The notes under the pieces were generated by a model. It saw only the letters and a program-made list of their open reading frames with translations. It was not told the DNA's origin and made no database searches. A DNA stretch of 57,716 nucleotides, taken from contig CAYTZH010000035.1 in the NCBI GenBank assembly GCA_964442285.1, positions 1 through 57,716 of the forward strand, given 5' to 3'. Positions within the stretch are counted from its first letter, which is position 1, and each line of letters begins with the position of its first letter. A program made the position numbers and the translations under genes. Positions 13,833-23,091 of this stretch are shown one piece after another. Origin of the DNA: CAYTZH01 sp964442285 (GTDB lineage Bacteria > Myxococcota_A > UBA9160 > JAFDET01).

Positions 13833-16331
13833 ATGGCAATCTATCGGAACGACGGCGGCGACGGCCCGACCGACCCCGAGGGTCCCGAGGGACCGGGCGC
13901 GCCGGATTCGAACGAAGCCGTCCCCCTTCTGCCTCTCCGCGACATCGTCGTCTTCCCGCACATGGTGGTCCCGCTGTTCGTGGGGCGGGCCCGCTCCATC
14001 AAGGCCCTCGAGCATGCCGTGGCGGGCGAGCGCGAGCTCCTGCTCGCCGCCCAGCGCGAGGCCGAGACCGACGAGCCGGGCGAGGAGGACGTCTTCCGGA
14101 CCGGCACCCTCGGCTCCATCATCCAGCTGCTGCGGCTGCCCGACGGCACCGTCAAGATCCTGGTGGAGGGCAAGCGCCGCGCCAAGATCCGCCGCTTCAC
14201 CCAGGCCGAGCCCTTCTTCTCGGTGGAGTGCGAGGAGCTGCCCGAGACCGACGGCCGCACCGTCGAGGCCGAGGCCCTGGTGCGGAGCATCCACTCGACC
14301 TTCGAGACCTACGTCAAGCTCAACAAGAAGGTCCCGCCGGAGATGCTCAACACGGTGGCGACCATCACGGACCCTTCGCGTCTCGCGGACACGATCGTCG
14401 CCCACCTCAACCTGAAGATCGACGAGCGCCAGCACCTGCTCGAGCTGGCCAATCCGGTGAAGCGGCTGGAAGAGGTCTTCGGCCTGATGCAGGCCGAGAT
14501 CGAGGTGCTCCAGGTCGAGCGCAAGATCCGCTCGCGGGTCAAGAAGCAGATGGAGCGCTCCCAGAAGGAGTACTACCTCAACGAGCAGATGCGGGCGATC
14601 CAGAAGGAGCTCGGCGAGCGCGACGAGTTCAAGAACGAGATCGAGGAGCTCGAGCAGCAGCTCAAGAAGAAGAAGATGCCCAAGGACGCGCGGGCGCGCG
14701 CCCAGAAGGAGATCCGCAAGCTCAAGATGATGTCGCCCATGAGCGCCGAGGCGACGGTCGTCCGCAACTACATCGACTGGATCCTCTCCCTCCCCTGGAA
14801 CGAGATGAAGGAGGAGAAGAAGGACATCACGGCCGCCGAGGAGGTGCTGGACACCGATCACTACGGCCTCGAGAAGCCCAAGGAGCGCATCATCGAGTAC
14901 CTGGCGGTGCAGGCCCTGGTCGAGCGCATGAAGGGCCCCATCCTCTGCTTCGTGGGTCCGCCGGGCGTGGGCAAGACTTCCCTGGGCAAGTCGATCGCCC
15001 GGGCCACGGGCCGCGACTTCGTGCGCATCAGCCTGGGCGGCGTGCGCGACGAGGCGGAGATCCGCGGCCACCGACGCACCTACATCGGGGCTCTGCCGGG
15101 CAAGGTCGTCCAGAGCCTCAAGAAGGCGGGATCGTCGAACCCGGTCTTCCTGCTCGACGAGGTGGACAAGATGTCCATGGACTTCCGCGGCGATCCCTCG
15201 GCGGCGCTGCTGGAGGTGCTCGACCCGGAGCAGAACCACACCTTCAACGACCACTACCTCGACCTCGACTACGACCTCTCCCGGGTGATGTTCGTCTGTA
15301 CGGCCAACGTGCTCTCCCAGATCCCGCGGCCCCTCCAGGACCGCATGGAGATCATCCAGATCCCCGGCTACATCGAGTCCGAGAAGCTCCAGATCGCCAA
15401 GGAGTTCCTCGTACCCAAGCAGCTCGAGGCCAACGGGCTCAACCCGGACCAGGCGGAGTTCAGCGACGCCGGCCTGCTCGAGGTGATCCGCCGCTACACC
15501 CGCGAGTCGGGGGTGCGCAACCTCGAGCGCGAGATCGCCTCGGTCTGCCGCAAGGTCGCCCGGCAGGTGGTGAAGGAGGGCGAGGGCTTCCAGAAGCGCC
15601 GGATCTCGCCGTCCGCGGTCAAGAAGCTCCTCGGCGTGGCCAAGTTCCGCTTCGGCGAGAAGGAGAAGGAGGACCGGGTCGGCGTCTGCACGGGCCTGGC
15701 CTTCACCGAGGTGGGCGGCGAGCTGCTCCAGACCGAGGTCTCGGTCACCCCGGGCCAGGGCAAGCTGCAGATCACGGGTCGCCTGGGCGACGTGATGCAG
15801 GAGTCGGCCAACGCCGCCATGAGCTACGTGCGCTCGCGGGCCAAGCAGCTCGGCCTCGCCCGCGACTTCTACTCCAAGGTCGACATCCACATCCATGTGC
15901 CCGAGGGCGCCACGCCCAAGGACGGCCCCTCGGCCGGCATCACCCTGGCCACCGCGATCGCCTCGGCCCTCACCAAGGTGCCGGTGCGCAGCAACGTGGC
16001 CATGACGGGCGAGATCACCCTGCGCGGACGGGTCCTTCCGATCGGCGGGCTCAAGGAGAAGATGATTGCCGCCCACCGGGGTGGGATCGACACCGTCCTC
16101 ATCCCTCAGGAGAACGAGAAGGACCTGAGGGACATCCCCGCGCCGATCAAGCGGAACCTCAAGATCGTGCAGGTGGAGGAGATGGACCAGGTGCTGGCCA
16201 CCGCGCTGGCGCTCGAGAACCCGTCGACCTTCCTGCAGGAAGGCGACCACAGCCTCGACGACATCTACGAGACGCCCCCGCCCACGCCGCCGTCCCCGGC
16301 CGGCATCGAGCACCCCGCCGGCGTCAACTAG
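13833..16331 (+). CDS. lon: ATP-dependent protease Lon (La)
   Basis: The 832-residue protein is the cytoplasmic AAA+ protease that removes damaged and regulatory proteins. It shows the N-terminal substrate-binding LAN domain (LPLRDIVVFPHMVVPLFVGR), a long coiled helical region near residues 230-290, Walker A GPPGVGKTS, Walker B FLLDEVDKM, and the Ser-Lys protease dyad with Ser700 in DGPSAG and Lys743 in GGLKEKM. The ATG is preceded by AAGGGAG at a good spacing. The C-terminus carries a proline-rich tail. A tRNA-Val gene follows 34 nt downstream. Confidence 0.97.
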   Translation: MAIYRNDGGDGPTDPEGPEGPGAPDSNEAVPLLPLRDIVVFPHMVVPLFVGRARSIKALEHAVAGERELLLAAQREAETDEPGEEDVFRTGTLGSIIQLLRLPDGTVKILVEGKRRAKIRRFTQAEPFFSVECEELPETDGRTVEAEALVRSIHSTFETYVKLNKKVPPEMLNTVATITDPSRLADTIVAHLNLKIDERQHLLELANPVKRLEEVFGLMQAEIEVLQVERKIRSRVKKQMERSQKEYYLNEQMRAIQKELGERDEFKNEIEELEQQLKKKKMPKDARARAQKEIRKLKMMSPMSAEATVVRNYIDWILSLPWNEMKEEKKDITAAEEVLDTDHYGLEKPKERIIEYLAVQALVERMKGPILCFVGPPGVGKTSLGKSIARATGRDFVRISLGGVRDEAEIRGHRRTYIGALPGKVVQSLKKAGSSNPVFLLDEVDKMSMDFRGDPSAALLEVLDPEQNHTFNDHYLDLDYDLSRVMFVCTANVLSQIPRPLQDRMEIIQIPGYIESEKLQIAKEFLVPKQLEANGLNPDQAEFSDAGLLEVIRRYTRESGVRNLEREIASVCRKVARQVVKEGEGFQKRRISPSAVKKLLGVAKFRFGEKEKEDRVGVCTGLAFTEVGGELLQTEVSVTPGQGKLQITGRLGDVMQESANAAMSYVRSRAKQLGLARDFYSKVDIHIHVPEGATPKDGPSAGITLATAIASALTKVPVRSNVAMTGEITLRGRVLPIGGLKEKMIAAHRGGIDTVLIPQENEKDLRDIPAPIKRNLKIVQVEEMDQVLATALALENPSTFLQEGDHSLDDIYETPPPTPPSPAGIEHPAGVN

Positions 16332-16365
16332 TCCTCGCGGAAGCGCGTGATACGCTGGTGGCCTC

Positions 16366-16442
16366 GGGCGTGTAGCTCAGCTGGCTAGAGCACCGCGCTT
16401 ACACCGCGGGGGTCGGGGGTTCGAGTCCCTCCGCGCCTACCA
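16366..16442 (+). tRNA. tRNA-Val(TAC)
   Basis: The 77-nt cloverleaf has acceptor stem GGGCGTG/CGCGCCT with one G-U pair at each end region, D-arm AGCTCAGCTGGCTAGAGC, anticodon arm CCGCG-CTTACAC-CGCGG giving anticodon TAC, T-arm GGGGGTTCGAGTCCCTC and an encoded CCA. Confidence 0.95.
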
Positions 16443-16564
16443 GGCCCCTCTCCGCGCACCCGCGGCGAGACCGTCCCTTCCGGGTGTCGATCGGGCGACA
16501 CGCTGCATGGCGGGGTCTCTACGCCTCCGTACCATCGAGACAGCCTCGAAGGGAGGTGGTCGTC

Positions 16565-17098
16565 ATGTCCGACTATCCCTGGGATCCCGAAGTCCAGGCC
16601 CAGATGGTGGCCAACGGCGAGGCGGTTCCGCCTCCGCCGGATCCGCCCGTCCCGGCGCCGCCCAGTCCGGGGGGAGGCTTCATGGCCGCCCGGGTCGGCG
16701 ACCAGACCGCGCACTTCGGAACCATCGGGCCGTACGTCACCGGGATCAGCTGCCTGGTGAACATCGGCGGCCAGCCCGCCGCCACGGCGACGAATCCCCA
16801 CATCTGCCCGATGTTCGACGGTCCCAAGCCCCACGTGGGAGGCGTGATCTCCAAGGGCAGCACCACCGTCAAGATCGGCTTCCTGCCGGCGGCGCGGGTC
16901 ATGGATCCGATCCAGTGCCCCGGCCCGCCCGGGGTGATCACCATGGGGGCGCCGACGGTCTACATCGGGGACGTCGGAGGGGGCGCCGGCGGCGGCGCGG
17001 GCGATCCGTCGCCCGTGGCCGCGGCCTTCTGCAAGGCGGCCGAGTCCGGCGCGGCCCTGGTGTGCAAGGGCCCCTGCGCCGCCTGCGGCCAGGTCTAG
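16565..17098 (+). CDS. PAAR-domain protein (contractile-injection spike tip)
   Basis: This 177-residue protein starts at an ATG preceded by a near-perfect ribosome site (GAAGGGAGGTGG). After a short acidic, proline-rich leader (VPPPPDPPVPAPPSP) a PAAR domain begins with MAARVGDQTAHFGTIG and carries the usual glycine-rich strands and metal ligands (HICPMFDGPKPH, MDPIQCPGPP). PAAR proteins sharpen the VgrG spike of type VI secretion systems or the tip of extracellular contractile systems. The tail contains four cysteines (FCKAAESGAALVCKGPCAAC), which is unusual and could bind metal. No other injection-system genes are near, so it is an orphan. Its stop overlaps the convergent kinase gene's stop. 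Confidence 0.82.
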   Translation: MSDYPWDPEVQAQMVANGEAVPPPPDPPVPAPPSPGGGFMAARVGDQTAHFGTIGPYVTGISCLVNIGGQPAATATNPHICPMFDGPKPHVGGVISKGSTTVKIGFLPAARVMDPIQCPGPPGVITMGAPTVYIGDVGGGAGGGAGDPSPVAAAFCKAAESGAALVCKGPCAACGQV

Positions 17099-19605
17099 GC
17101 GAGGCCCAGGGCCTTGCGGGCGGCAGCCAGGAAGTCGTCCCAGCCGTAGGGCTTCGCGAGCATCGGCGCACCGAGGTCTTCGGCGCGGGTGGCCTGGGTC
17201 CAACCGCTCGAGAGCAGCACGGGTGTGTCGGCTCCGTGCATGCGGATGCGGGCCAGCGCTTCCCGGCCGTCCATGCCCGGCATCTTGACGTCGAGGACGA
17301 CCAGGTCGACGGCCGCCGGGTCCCGCTCGTAGAGCGCCAGGGCCTCGCGGCCGTCGGCCGCCTCGAGCACCCGCACGCCGCGGGCCTCGAGCAGTCGCCG
17401 CAGGGTGCGGCGCATGCCCGGCTCGTCGTCGGCCACCAGCACACAAGATACGGGAAGCTCCTCCGCCGGCCTCGGCTGGACCGGGGGCGGCGCTTCGGGC
17501 CGGGCGACGGCGGCGGCCAGGGGCAGCCGGACCACGAAGGCCGCGCCGCCCGGGTCGGGCGCCGTGTCCAGCTGGATGCTGCCGCCGTGGCGACGCACGA
17601 TGCCGCTCACCGCCGCGAGGCCCAGACCGCGTCCCGTGGCGCGCGTCGAGACGAACGGGTCGAAGATCCGCTCCCGCAGGGCCGGGTCGACGCCCGGGCC
17701 CGTATCGCGCACTGTGAGCCGACCCATTCCCGTGTCGGGATCGAGGTCCGCCCGGACCGTGAGCCGGCCCGGCTGCTCGCCCATGGCCTCCACGGCGTTG
17801 ATGACCAGGTTCATCACCACCTGGCGCAGCTGTACGGGATCCGCCTGCACCCGGGGCTCGGGCTCGGCGACGTCCAGATCCACCACGAGGGAGGCCGGGA
17901 TCTGGGCGGAGAGCAGCTTCAGCACGCCCCGCGCGGTGCGCCCCAGGCCCACGGGGCGCGGCTCGAAGGGCTGGGCGCCCGCGTAGGCCAGCAGCTGGCC
18001 GGCCAGATCGCTGGCGCGCCGCGCGGCCTCCACCACGTCCTCCAGGGCACGGGTCCCGGCCGATTCGCGCTCGAGCTCGCCGGCGGCCAGCTCGGCGTTG
18101 GCGAGGACCATGGCCATGAGGTTGTTGAAGTCGTGGGCGACCCCGCCGGCGAGCAGCCCCAGGCTCTCGAGCTTCTGGCTGCGGATCACCGCGGACTCGG
18201 CGTGCTTGAGGTCCGTGATCTCGTCGGCCACCGTGAGCACCCCGCGCCGGGACTCACCCGGCACGCGGATCGGCAGCTTGGTGAGCCGGAACGCCCGCCG
18301 CCGCCCCCGCCGGTCCCGCGCCCAGCGCTCCGGTACCACGAGGACCCGGTCGTCGCGCAACACCGCGGTGTCCTCCCGATCCAGGGCGAGCTGGTCCTCG
18401 GCGGAGAGCATCTCGTCGCGCCGCCCCAGGATCTCGTCCAGGGAGAGGTCGGCCTCGGAGGCGGCGGCGCGGTTGGCAAAGAGGAAGCGGCCGGTCTCGT
18501 CGCGGGCGTAGATCAGCGCCGGCACCCGGTCGATCACCCGCCGGAGCGTGGCCTCGCTCTGCTTGAGGGCGTCCTCGGCGCGGCGCAGGGCCGAGCGGTC
18601 CTCGAACTGCAGGCTCCAGCCCGCGGAGCGACCCAGCCGGGTGGCCCGGGCCGCGACGAAGCGGCCGCCGTCGGCGTCGGAGAGGGCGAGGTCGATGGGC
18701 CAGCGGGCCGACTCGAGCCGGCGGCGCAGCGCGTCCGCGCCCAACTCCGCCTCGGGTCGATCCGGGTCCCGGGCGACGCGGGCCAGGGCCGCGTAGACGT
18801 CGAGGTCGAGGGACAGGCGTACCGGGTCGAGGATGGACTCCGCGGCGACGTTCCAGCGCAGCAGACGCCCGCCGCCGTCGAGCAGCAGGTGGCCCGTGGG
18901 CAGCGGGGCGAGCAGGGCGTCCAGCGCCGTCGGCGAGAGGGCGAACAGGAGGTGGCGACGCACCCCGAGCAGGAAGAGGCCGGCGGCGACGCACATGCCC
19001 ACGCCCGTGGTGTCGAAGGGCGGCTGGGTCGGCGGAAGCACGTAGATCAGGTTGGCCACGGCTGGAGCCAGGGTCGCGCCGACCATGATCCACCCCGCCC
19101 GGCGCGCCCGCGCCGACGCCTGCCGCGCGAGGCGCAGGTTCAGGATGAGGGTGGCCCCGATGAGCAGGTAGGCCCAGGCGGCGTGCACGGCCCAGATCGG
19201 GCCGTAGAGGTTGCGGCCCCCGGCGACGACCGGCTCGAGGAACAGGCCGTGCCAGGGGTTGGTGAGGAATGCCAGGAAGAGGCCGACGCTCGGCGTGGCG
19301 GCCGCCAGCAGCAGCGCCGGGTGGTTCGTCGGGACCACGAGCCCGTGGAGGCGGGCCAGCCGGTTGGAGAGCCACCACCAGGAGCAGGGATTGCCGATGA
19401 TCCCGGCGTAGAGCACTACCAGGGCAGCCCAGTAGAGGTCGGGATCGCGGATGAACAGGGTGGCCAGGTCGCCCGCCGTGAAGGCGATGGCCGTGGCCAG
19501 CGCCACCGGGATCGCCGGCCACAGCTCCGGAGGCGGCCGGCGGAGCGCGATGTAGACCAGCAGCCCGCAGAACAGGGCCAGGGCGAACGCGCTCGGAATC
19601 CACAT
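17095..19605 (-). CDS. Hybrid sensor histidine kinase with 7-TM sensor, PAS domains and receiver
   Basis: The 836-residue protein has a multi-helix N-terminal membrane region (about residues 1-215, seven hydrophobic segments), a PAS-like region near 218-330, a second PAS domain near 345-460, then a HisKA domain with phospho-accepting His near residue 490 (VAHDFNNLMAM). The ATPase part shows NLVINAVEAMG, DTGPGVDP and GRGLGLAAVSG. The C-terminal receiver has acidic pocket ADDEPGM and phospho-acceptor Asp near 772 (VLDVKMPGMDG). No partner regulator gene is adjacent and no DNA-binding domain is fused, so the output is unknown. The gene's TAG and the TAG of the convergent PAAR gene share the palindrome CTAG. 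Confidence 0.9.
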   Translation of the reverse strand: MWIPSAFALALFCGLLVYIALRRPPPELWPAIPVALATAIAFTAGDLATLFIRDPDLYWAALVVLYAGIIGNPCSWWWLSNRLARLHGLVVPTNHPALLLAAATPSVGLFLAFLTNPWHGLFLEPVVAGGRNLYGPIWAVHAAWAYLLIGATLILNLRLARQASARARRAGWIMVGATLAPAVANLIYVLPPTQPPFDTTGVGMCVAAGLFLLGVRRHLLFALSPTALDALLAPLPTGHLLLDGGGRLLRWNVAAESILDPVRLSLDLDVYAALARVARDPDRPEAELGADALRRRLESARWPIDLALSDADGGRFVAARATRLGRSAGWSLQFEDRSALRRAEDALKQSEATLRRVIDRVPALIYARDETGRFLFANRAAASEADLSLDEILGRRDEMLSAEDQLALDREDTAVLRDDRVLVVPERWARDRRGRRRAFRLTKLPIRVPGESRRGVLTVADEITDLKHAESAVIRSQKLESLGLLAGGVAHDFNNLMAMVLANAELAAGELERESAGTRALEDVVEAARRASDLAGQLLAYAGAQPFEPRPVGLGRTARGVLKLLSAQIPASLVVDLDVAEPEPRVQADPVQLRQVVMNLVINAVEAMGEQPGRLTVRADLDPDTGMGRLTVRDTGPGVDPALRERIFDPFVSTRATGRGLGLAAVSGIVRRHGGSIQLDTAPDPGGAAFVVRLPLAAAVARPEAPPPVQPRPAEELPVSCVLVADDEPGMRRTLRRLLEARGVRVLEAADGREALALYERDPAAVDLVVLDVKMPGMDGREALARIRMHGADTPVLLSSGWTQATRAEDLGAPMLAKPYGWDDFLAAARKALGLA

Positions 19606-19772
19606 CCCATTGATTCTACGCGAGTTCCGGGCCGACCGGGGCGGAATCGCAGCGCGGGGTCGTCGGCGCGACCCGCGGCCCCGGGGGATCGCTGCGGGCG
19701 TGGGCGGGTCGTCTACACTCCTGCCGGCACCGTTGTCGATGACGCGGGTCGACGTTCCCGGAGGATCCTGCC

Positions 19773-20420
19773 ATGGCCGAGTTCCCTGCCTCTCCGCTTA
19801 CCCCTGCCGAGTTCTTCGAGCAGTGGCTTCCGAACGCCTTCGCCGAGTCCGATGCCGGCGAGCGGGTGCAGGACGTCGACACCAAGCTCGGCGTCCAGCT
19901 CCGGGGCGAGGGTGGCGGCGAGTGGGTCATGCACGTGTCCCAGGGCAGCCTCCGGGTCTCCGCCGAGGCCCGCAGCGAGACGGCCTTCAGCATCGTCCAG
20001 TCGGTGGACGACTGGCGCGGCAGCCTGTGGGAGGGGCGCGGCGGCGCCTTCGGTGCCCAGGCGGCCGCGCTGTTCCGTCCGGGGTCCGCGCCGAGCGGCC
20101 CCGCCGCCCAGGCGGCCCCGTCGCCGGCGGCCCTCGAGCAGCTCCGCACCCTCGACGGCGTGATCCGCATGGTCGTGGCCGGGGGCGAGGGCGGCGACTG
20201 GTCCGTCGACTTCAAGCTCGGCCCGGGCGCGCTGCCCGAGGAGCCCACCACCACCGTCACCGTGCAGGCGGAGGACGCCGAGGCCATGGCCCAGGGTCAG
20301 CTCGACCCCATGCAGGCGTTCATGTCCGGCAAGATCCAGGTCGCCGGCGACATGGCCCTGATGATGCAGATGCAGATGGTGATGATGCAGGCGCAGCAGC
20401 CGTCGGGCGGGACCGCCTGA
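19773..20420 (+). CDS. SCP2-like sterol/lipid-carrier domain protein
   Basis: The 215-residue soluble protein ends in a segment typical of SCP2 sterol-transfer domains: TTTVTVQAEDAEAMAQGQ, then MQAFMSGKIQVAGDMALMMQ, the family's C-terminal strand-helix pair. The N-terminal part (residues 1-110) looks like a second, weaker copy of a similar fold. SCP2 domains bind acyl-CoAs, sterols or other hydrophobic ligands in the cytoplasm. It is divergent from the histidine kinase (168 nt apart) and convergent with the next membrane protein gene. Confidence 0.72.
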   Translation: MAEFPASPLTPAEFFEQWLPNAFAESDAGERVQDVDTKLGVQLRGEGGGEWVMHVSQGSLRVSAEARSETAFSIVQSVDDWRGSLWEGRGGAFGAQAAALFRPGSAPSGPAAQAAPSPAALEQLRTLDGVIRMVVAGGEGGDWSVDFKLGPGALPEEPTTTVTVQAEDAEAMAQGQLDPMQAFMSGKIQVAGDMALMMQMQMVMMQAQQPSGGTA

Positions 20421-20445
20421 GGGCGAGCGCGGTCGGGCGCCGACG

Positions 20446-21189
20446 TCAGGCTGCGGCGGCGCCCCGCGCCGCGACCCAGCGCGTGTAGGCGGCCGGCGGC
20501 AGGAACGCCAGCCACACCGAGCCGGCGGCGACGAGGCCGATGGGGCCCACGATCAGCGCGCCCAGCACCGGCGTGATCTCGCCGAGCAGGTAGCGGATGC
20601 CGAGGTGGACCAGGGTGATGGCCGCTGCGCAGCCCGTCCCCATCGCCCACAGGACGAAGCGGTTGGTCACCACCGGATCCCCGAGCCCCACCTGGACCCG
20701 TCGACGCATCTGGCCGGCGTAGCGCGAGGACTCGTAGGCGCCCCAGGCGAGCACCGCGCCCGTGACCAGGCTGGCGAGGTTCCAGGGACCGCTGGCCGTG
20801 TCCGCCATCGCGAAGAAGCCGGGGCCGAGGCCCTGGGCCGCGAAGAACCCGAGCATCACGATCGGGACCCCCAGCACGAGCACCCGGGGCCAGGTCTCGG
20901 CGGGTCGGAAGACCCGCCAGTTGAACAGCGCCAGGGCGGTCATGCCGACGATGGTGAAGAGCTGGTTGGCGACGATGAGCCCGATTCGCGTCGCCTCGGA
21001 CAGCCCGGTGGCCTGCTGGGCCACGATCGTCACCGGATAGCCGAGCCCGCCCATGATGAAGAGGCCGAGGCCCATGGTGAACTCGGGCAGGCCCCGGGTG
21101 CGCGCGGCCAGGAGCAGCAGCCGCACCCCCACCACGACCGCCGCCAGGACGAACGCGCCGCCGCCCACCGCCGCGATGGCTGCCAGCAT
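20446..21189 (-). CDS. Polytopic membrane protein of unknown function
   Basis: I start this protein at the ATG giving MLAAIAAVGGGAFVLAAVVVG, because upstream residues are low-complexity Arg/Pro/Ser sequence. The 247 residues contain about seven hydrophobic segments, among them FTMGLGLFIMGGLGYPVTIV and FTIVGMTALALFNW, and a basic loop near residue 165 (YAGQMRRRVQVG). The architecture recalls 7-TM sensor modules such as the N-terminal part of the nearby kinase, but no kinase is attached. I do not recognise a family. Confidence 0.6.
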   Translation of the reverse strand: MLAAIAAVGGGAFVLAAVVVGVRLLLLAARTRGLPEFTMGLGLFIMGGLGYPVTIVAQQATGLSEATRIGLIVANQLFTIVGMTALALFNWRVFRPAETWPRVLVLGVPIVMLGFFAAQGLGPGFFAMADTASGPWNLASLVTGAVLAWGAYESSRYAGQMRRRVQVGLGDPVVTNRFVLWAMGTGCAAAITLVHLGIRYLLGEITPVLGALIVGPIGLVAAGSVWLAFLPPAAYTRWVAARGAAAA

Positions 21190-21367
21190 CCACACCCCCC
21201 GCGCTCGGCTCCAGGCCGGGCCCTTCCCGGGTAGCGGCAGGGCTCGGCTCGGGCTTGAGCCGGCTCCGGCACTTCCGCGACGTCCTGCCGGGCGGCTGTG
21301 GCCCCCCGGGGACGCCCTTTGCAAAGGGCCGGGGCTTCGGCTACTTCTCCGCGCCTCACGCCCGCGC

Positions 21368-21444
21368 GGGGCGGTAGTTCAATTGGTTAGAGCACCGGCC
21401 TGTCACGCCGGAAGTTGCGGGTTCGAGTCCCGTCCGCCCCGCCA
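21368..21444 (+). tRNA. tRNA-Asp(GTC), host site of the accessory region
   Basis: The 77-nt cloverleaf has acceptor stem GGGGCGG/CCGCCCC, anticodon arm CCGGC-CTGTCAC-GCCGG giving anticodon GTC, T-arm GCGGGTTCGAGTCCCGT and an encoded CCA. Its last 28 nt (21417-21444) recur exactly at 57662-57689, and its last 23 nt recur at 23612-23634 and 26931-26953. The tRNA stays intact, as is usual when an element integrates at a tRNA 3' end. Confidence 0.96.
21417..21444 (+). repeat. Attachment-site copy 1 (tRNA-Asp 3' end)
   Basis: This 28-bp block covers the T-arm and acceptor 3' strand of tRNA-Asp. It is identical to 57662-57689 and shares its last 23 bp with copies 2 and 3. Confidence 0.85.
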
Positions 21445-21579
21445 TAAGTCCCTGATTTCATTGGAAGTTAACGTCATTGGCGGTGCTTGGTCGCAGGGCC
21501 GCGAGTCGATTTCTCGACGGACTCGTGCGAGCGAGAGGGGCTTGAGGACAGGCAAGACAGCAGACAGAGCTTCGTCGGC

Positions 21580-21868
21580 GGCTGCGACTCGCTCGCCTAC
21601 CTCGCAACGCAGATTCGCCAGAACACCCGCGCGCTCCGCCACGCCCCCGCAACAAGGCCTTCTGGAGGAGTCGAGTGATTGGAAGCGCGATGCTCATTCA
21701 GGATCCGCCCGTCGCCTGGGTCATGATCGTGGGAAGTGACAGGCGAGTCTCGATTCGATCGAGCGACTCCGTTTCCAGATGCTCCTGGACCTGCTCTTGG
21801 CCGGATGGTTCATCCATACTCAGTTCGGCAACTACCCCCGGCCTGGTCTCCTCACGCCCGCGATTTGA
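21580..21868 (+). pseudogene. Decayed gene of the 'YLAxQIRQNT' membrane-protein type
   Basis: The frame starting near 21587 reads SLAYLATQIRQNTRALRHA, resembling the membrane-anchored start of a common bacterial family of hypothetical proteins that have IYxxLQIRQNT after an N-terminal helix. A second frame (21740-21868) reads SIERLRFQMLLDLLLAGWFI and ends TAI-like at a TGA, resembling that family's later part. Frameshifts separate the pieces and the middle is lost. The stretch is visibly less GC-rich than the core region. I see no intact gene between tRNA-Asp and 21916. Confidence 0.5.
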
Positions 21869-21915
21869 AGCAGTGTTCGGACGTAGAATGCCCCGTTGTT
21901 CGCCCTACACACCGA

Positions 21916-23091
21916 TCACACGTAGCTGAGCCACCAGTCACGCCGGCGCGCCTTGAGGCGGGCGAACCACGCGCAGGCCGGGTAGAGGGCCATGACCACG
22001 GCCACCCACCAGACGTACGCCCACCCGAGGCCGACGCCGAAACCCGGCGGATACTCGAAGAAGATCACCGCGATCTGACTGGGGGCGAACCCCTGGAACA
22101 CGCCGAGACCGAGCGCGAGCGCGTGGATGACGTAGAGATGCACCACGTAGAAGAAGAACGGAACACGCCCGATCGTCTCGAGGGCGCGAGACCCCGGACC
22201 GTCGAGCCGCTCGAACGCCGCCAGCAGCAGCGCAGCCGGGCCGAGCGTCATCAGCAGGTACTGGAGCGAAGGTGGGTACTTGGTGGTGTCGAGGAAGTCG
22301 ACGAGCGTGGCCGCCACGTCCGCCCGGGCGGTCCAGGGGTCCGGCTCGCCGTAGCCCCCCAGCCAGCGCAGCACCAGGAAGCCGAGCGTGGCGGCGGCAC
22401 CGGCGCGCGGGAGCCAACGGGTCCGCAACGCCGCGGGCCGGAGCATGACGGGCCCGGTCGCGTAGCCGAGCGCCATGACGCCGATCCAGGGCACGAGCGG
22501 GTAGACGACGAACACCGGGATCCCGAGGAAGGTCTTCATCCCCTGGATGTGCAGGACGTGCCACGCGAAAGAAGCCTGGGCGGGCGCTGGCTCGACGGCC
22601 GTGAGGGCGTCGTGGCCGAGCACCATCGCGGCACCCACGGCTGCGACCGCCTCGCGCGGCAGCCAGAGCAGCCCTGCCAGGGCGATCATCGAGACGCCAA
22701 TGGCCCAGATCACGCCGAGAAGCGGGTAGGTGCCGGCCCCCACGCCGAAGTGCCAGGCGAAGGAGATGAGCGTGAGGTCGACGAACACCAGCCAAACGCC
22801 TCGCGTAGCGAGGAAGATCGAGACGTCGCGCTTCGAACGTCCCTTGGCGCCGAAGAGAAAGGCGCTCGTCCCGGCCAAGAAGACGAACGTTGGCGCGCAG
22901 ATGTGGGTGATCCAGCGCGTGAAGAACAGGAGCGGTGGGGTCTCGGCGAAGTCGAGCGTCGGAGGCGACTTGCTCAGCATCTCGCGCACGTGATCGAGCG
23001 CCATGACGACGATCACGAGCCCGCGCAGGCGGTCGACCGATGCGAGGCGCGGCTCGCCCGGGGCCACGGTCGGCAGTCCGTGGCGTCTCAT
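21916..23091 (-). CDS. DUF1624/acyltransferase-type polytopic membrane protein
   Basis: The 391-residue protein begins with SVDRLRGLVIVVMALDHVRE, the hallmark of the DUF1624 heparan-alpha-glucosaminide N-acetyltransferase-like family, and has about ten hydrophobic helices. Members are thought to move acyl groups across or onto envelope glycans. The conserved helix pair ending FFYVVHLYVIHALALGLG is also family-typical. It looks intact. The ATG overlaps the stop of the upstream broken GNAT gene (ATGA), so the two once formed an operon in segment A. Confidence 0.8.
   Translation of the reverse strand: MRRHGLPTVAPGEPRLASVDRLRGLVIVVMALDHVREMLSKSPPTLDFAETPPLLFFTRWITHICAPTFVFLAGTSAFLFGAKGRSKRDVSIFLATRGVWLVFVDLTLISFAWHFGVGAGTYPLLGVIWAIGVSMIALAGLLWLPREAVAAVGAAMVLGHDALTAVEPAPAQASFAWHVLHIQGMKTFLGIPVFVVYPLVPWIGVMALGYATGPVMLRPAALRTRWLPRAGAAATLGFLVLRWLGGYGEPDPWTARADVAATLVDFLDTTKYPPSLQYLLMTLGPAALLLAAFERLDGPGSRALETIGRVPFFFYVVHLYVIHALALGLGVFQGFAPSQIAVIFFEYPPGFGVGLGWAYVWWVAVVMALYPACAWFARLKARRRDWWLSYV

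Noticed and set aside
21314..21329. Perfect 16-bp palindrome GCCCTTTGCAAAGGGC upstream of tRNA-Asp.
   Set aside because: It could be an operator or a weak hairpin, but it lacks a T-run and a nearby regulator gene, so I do not assign a function.
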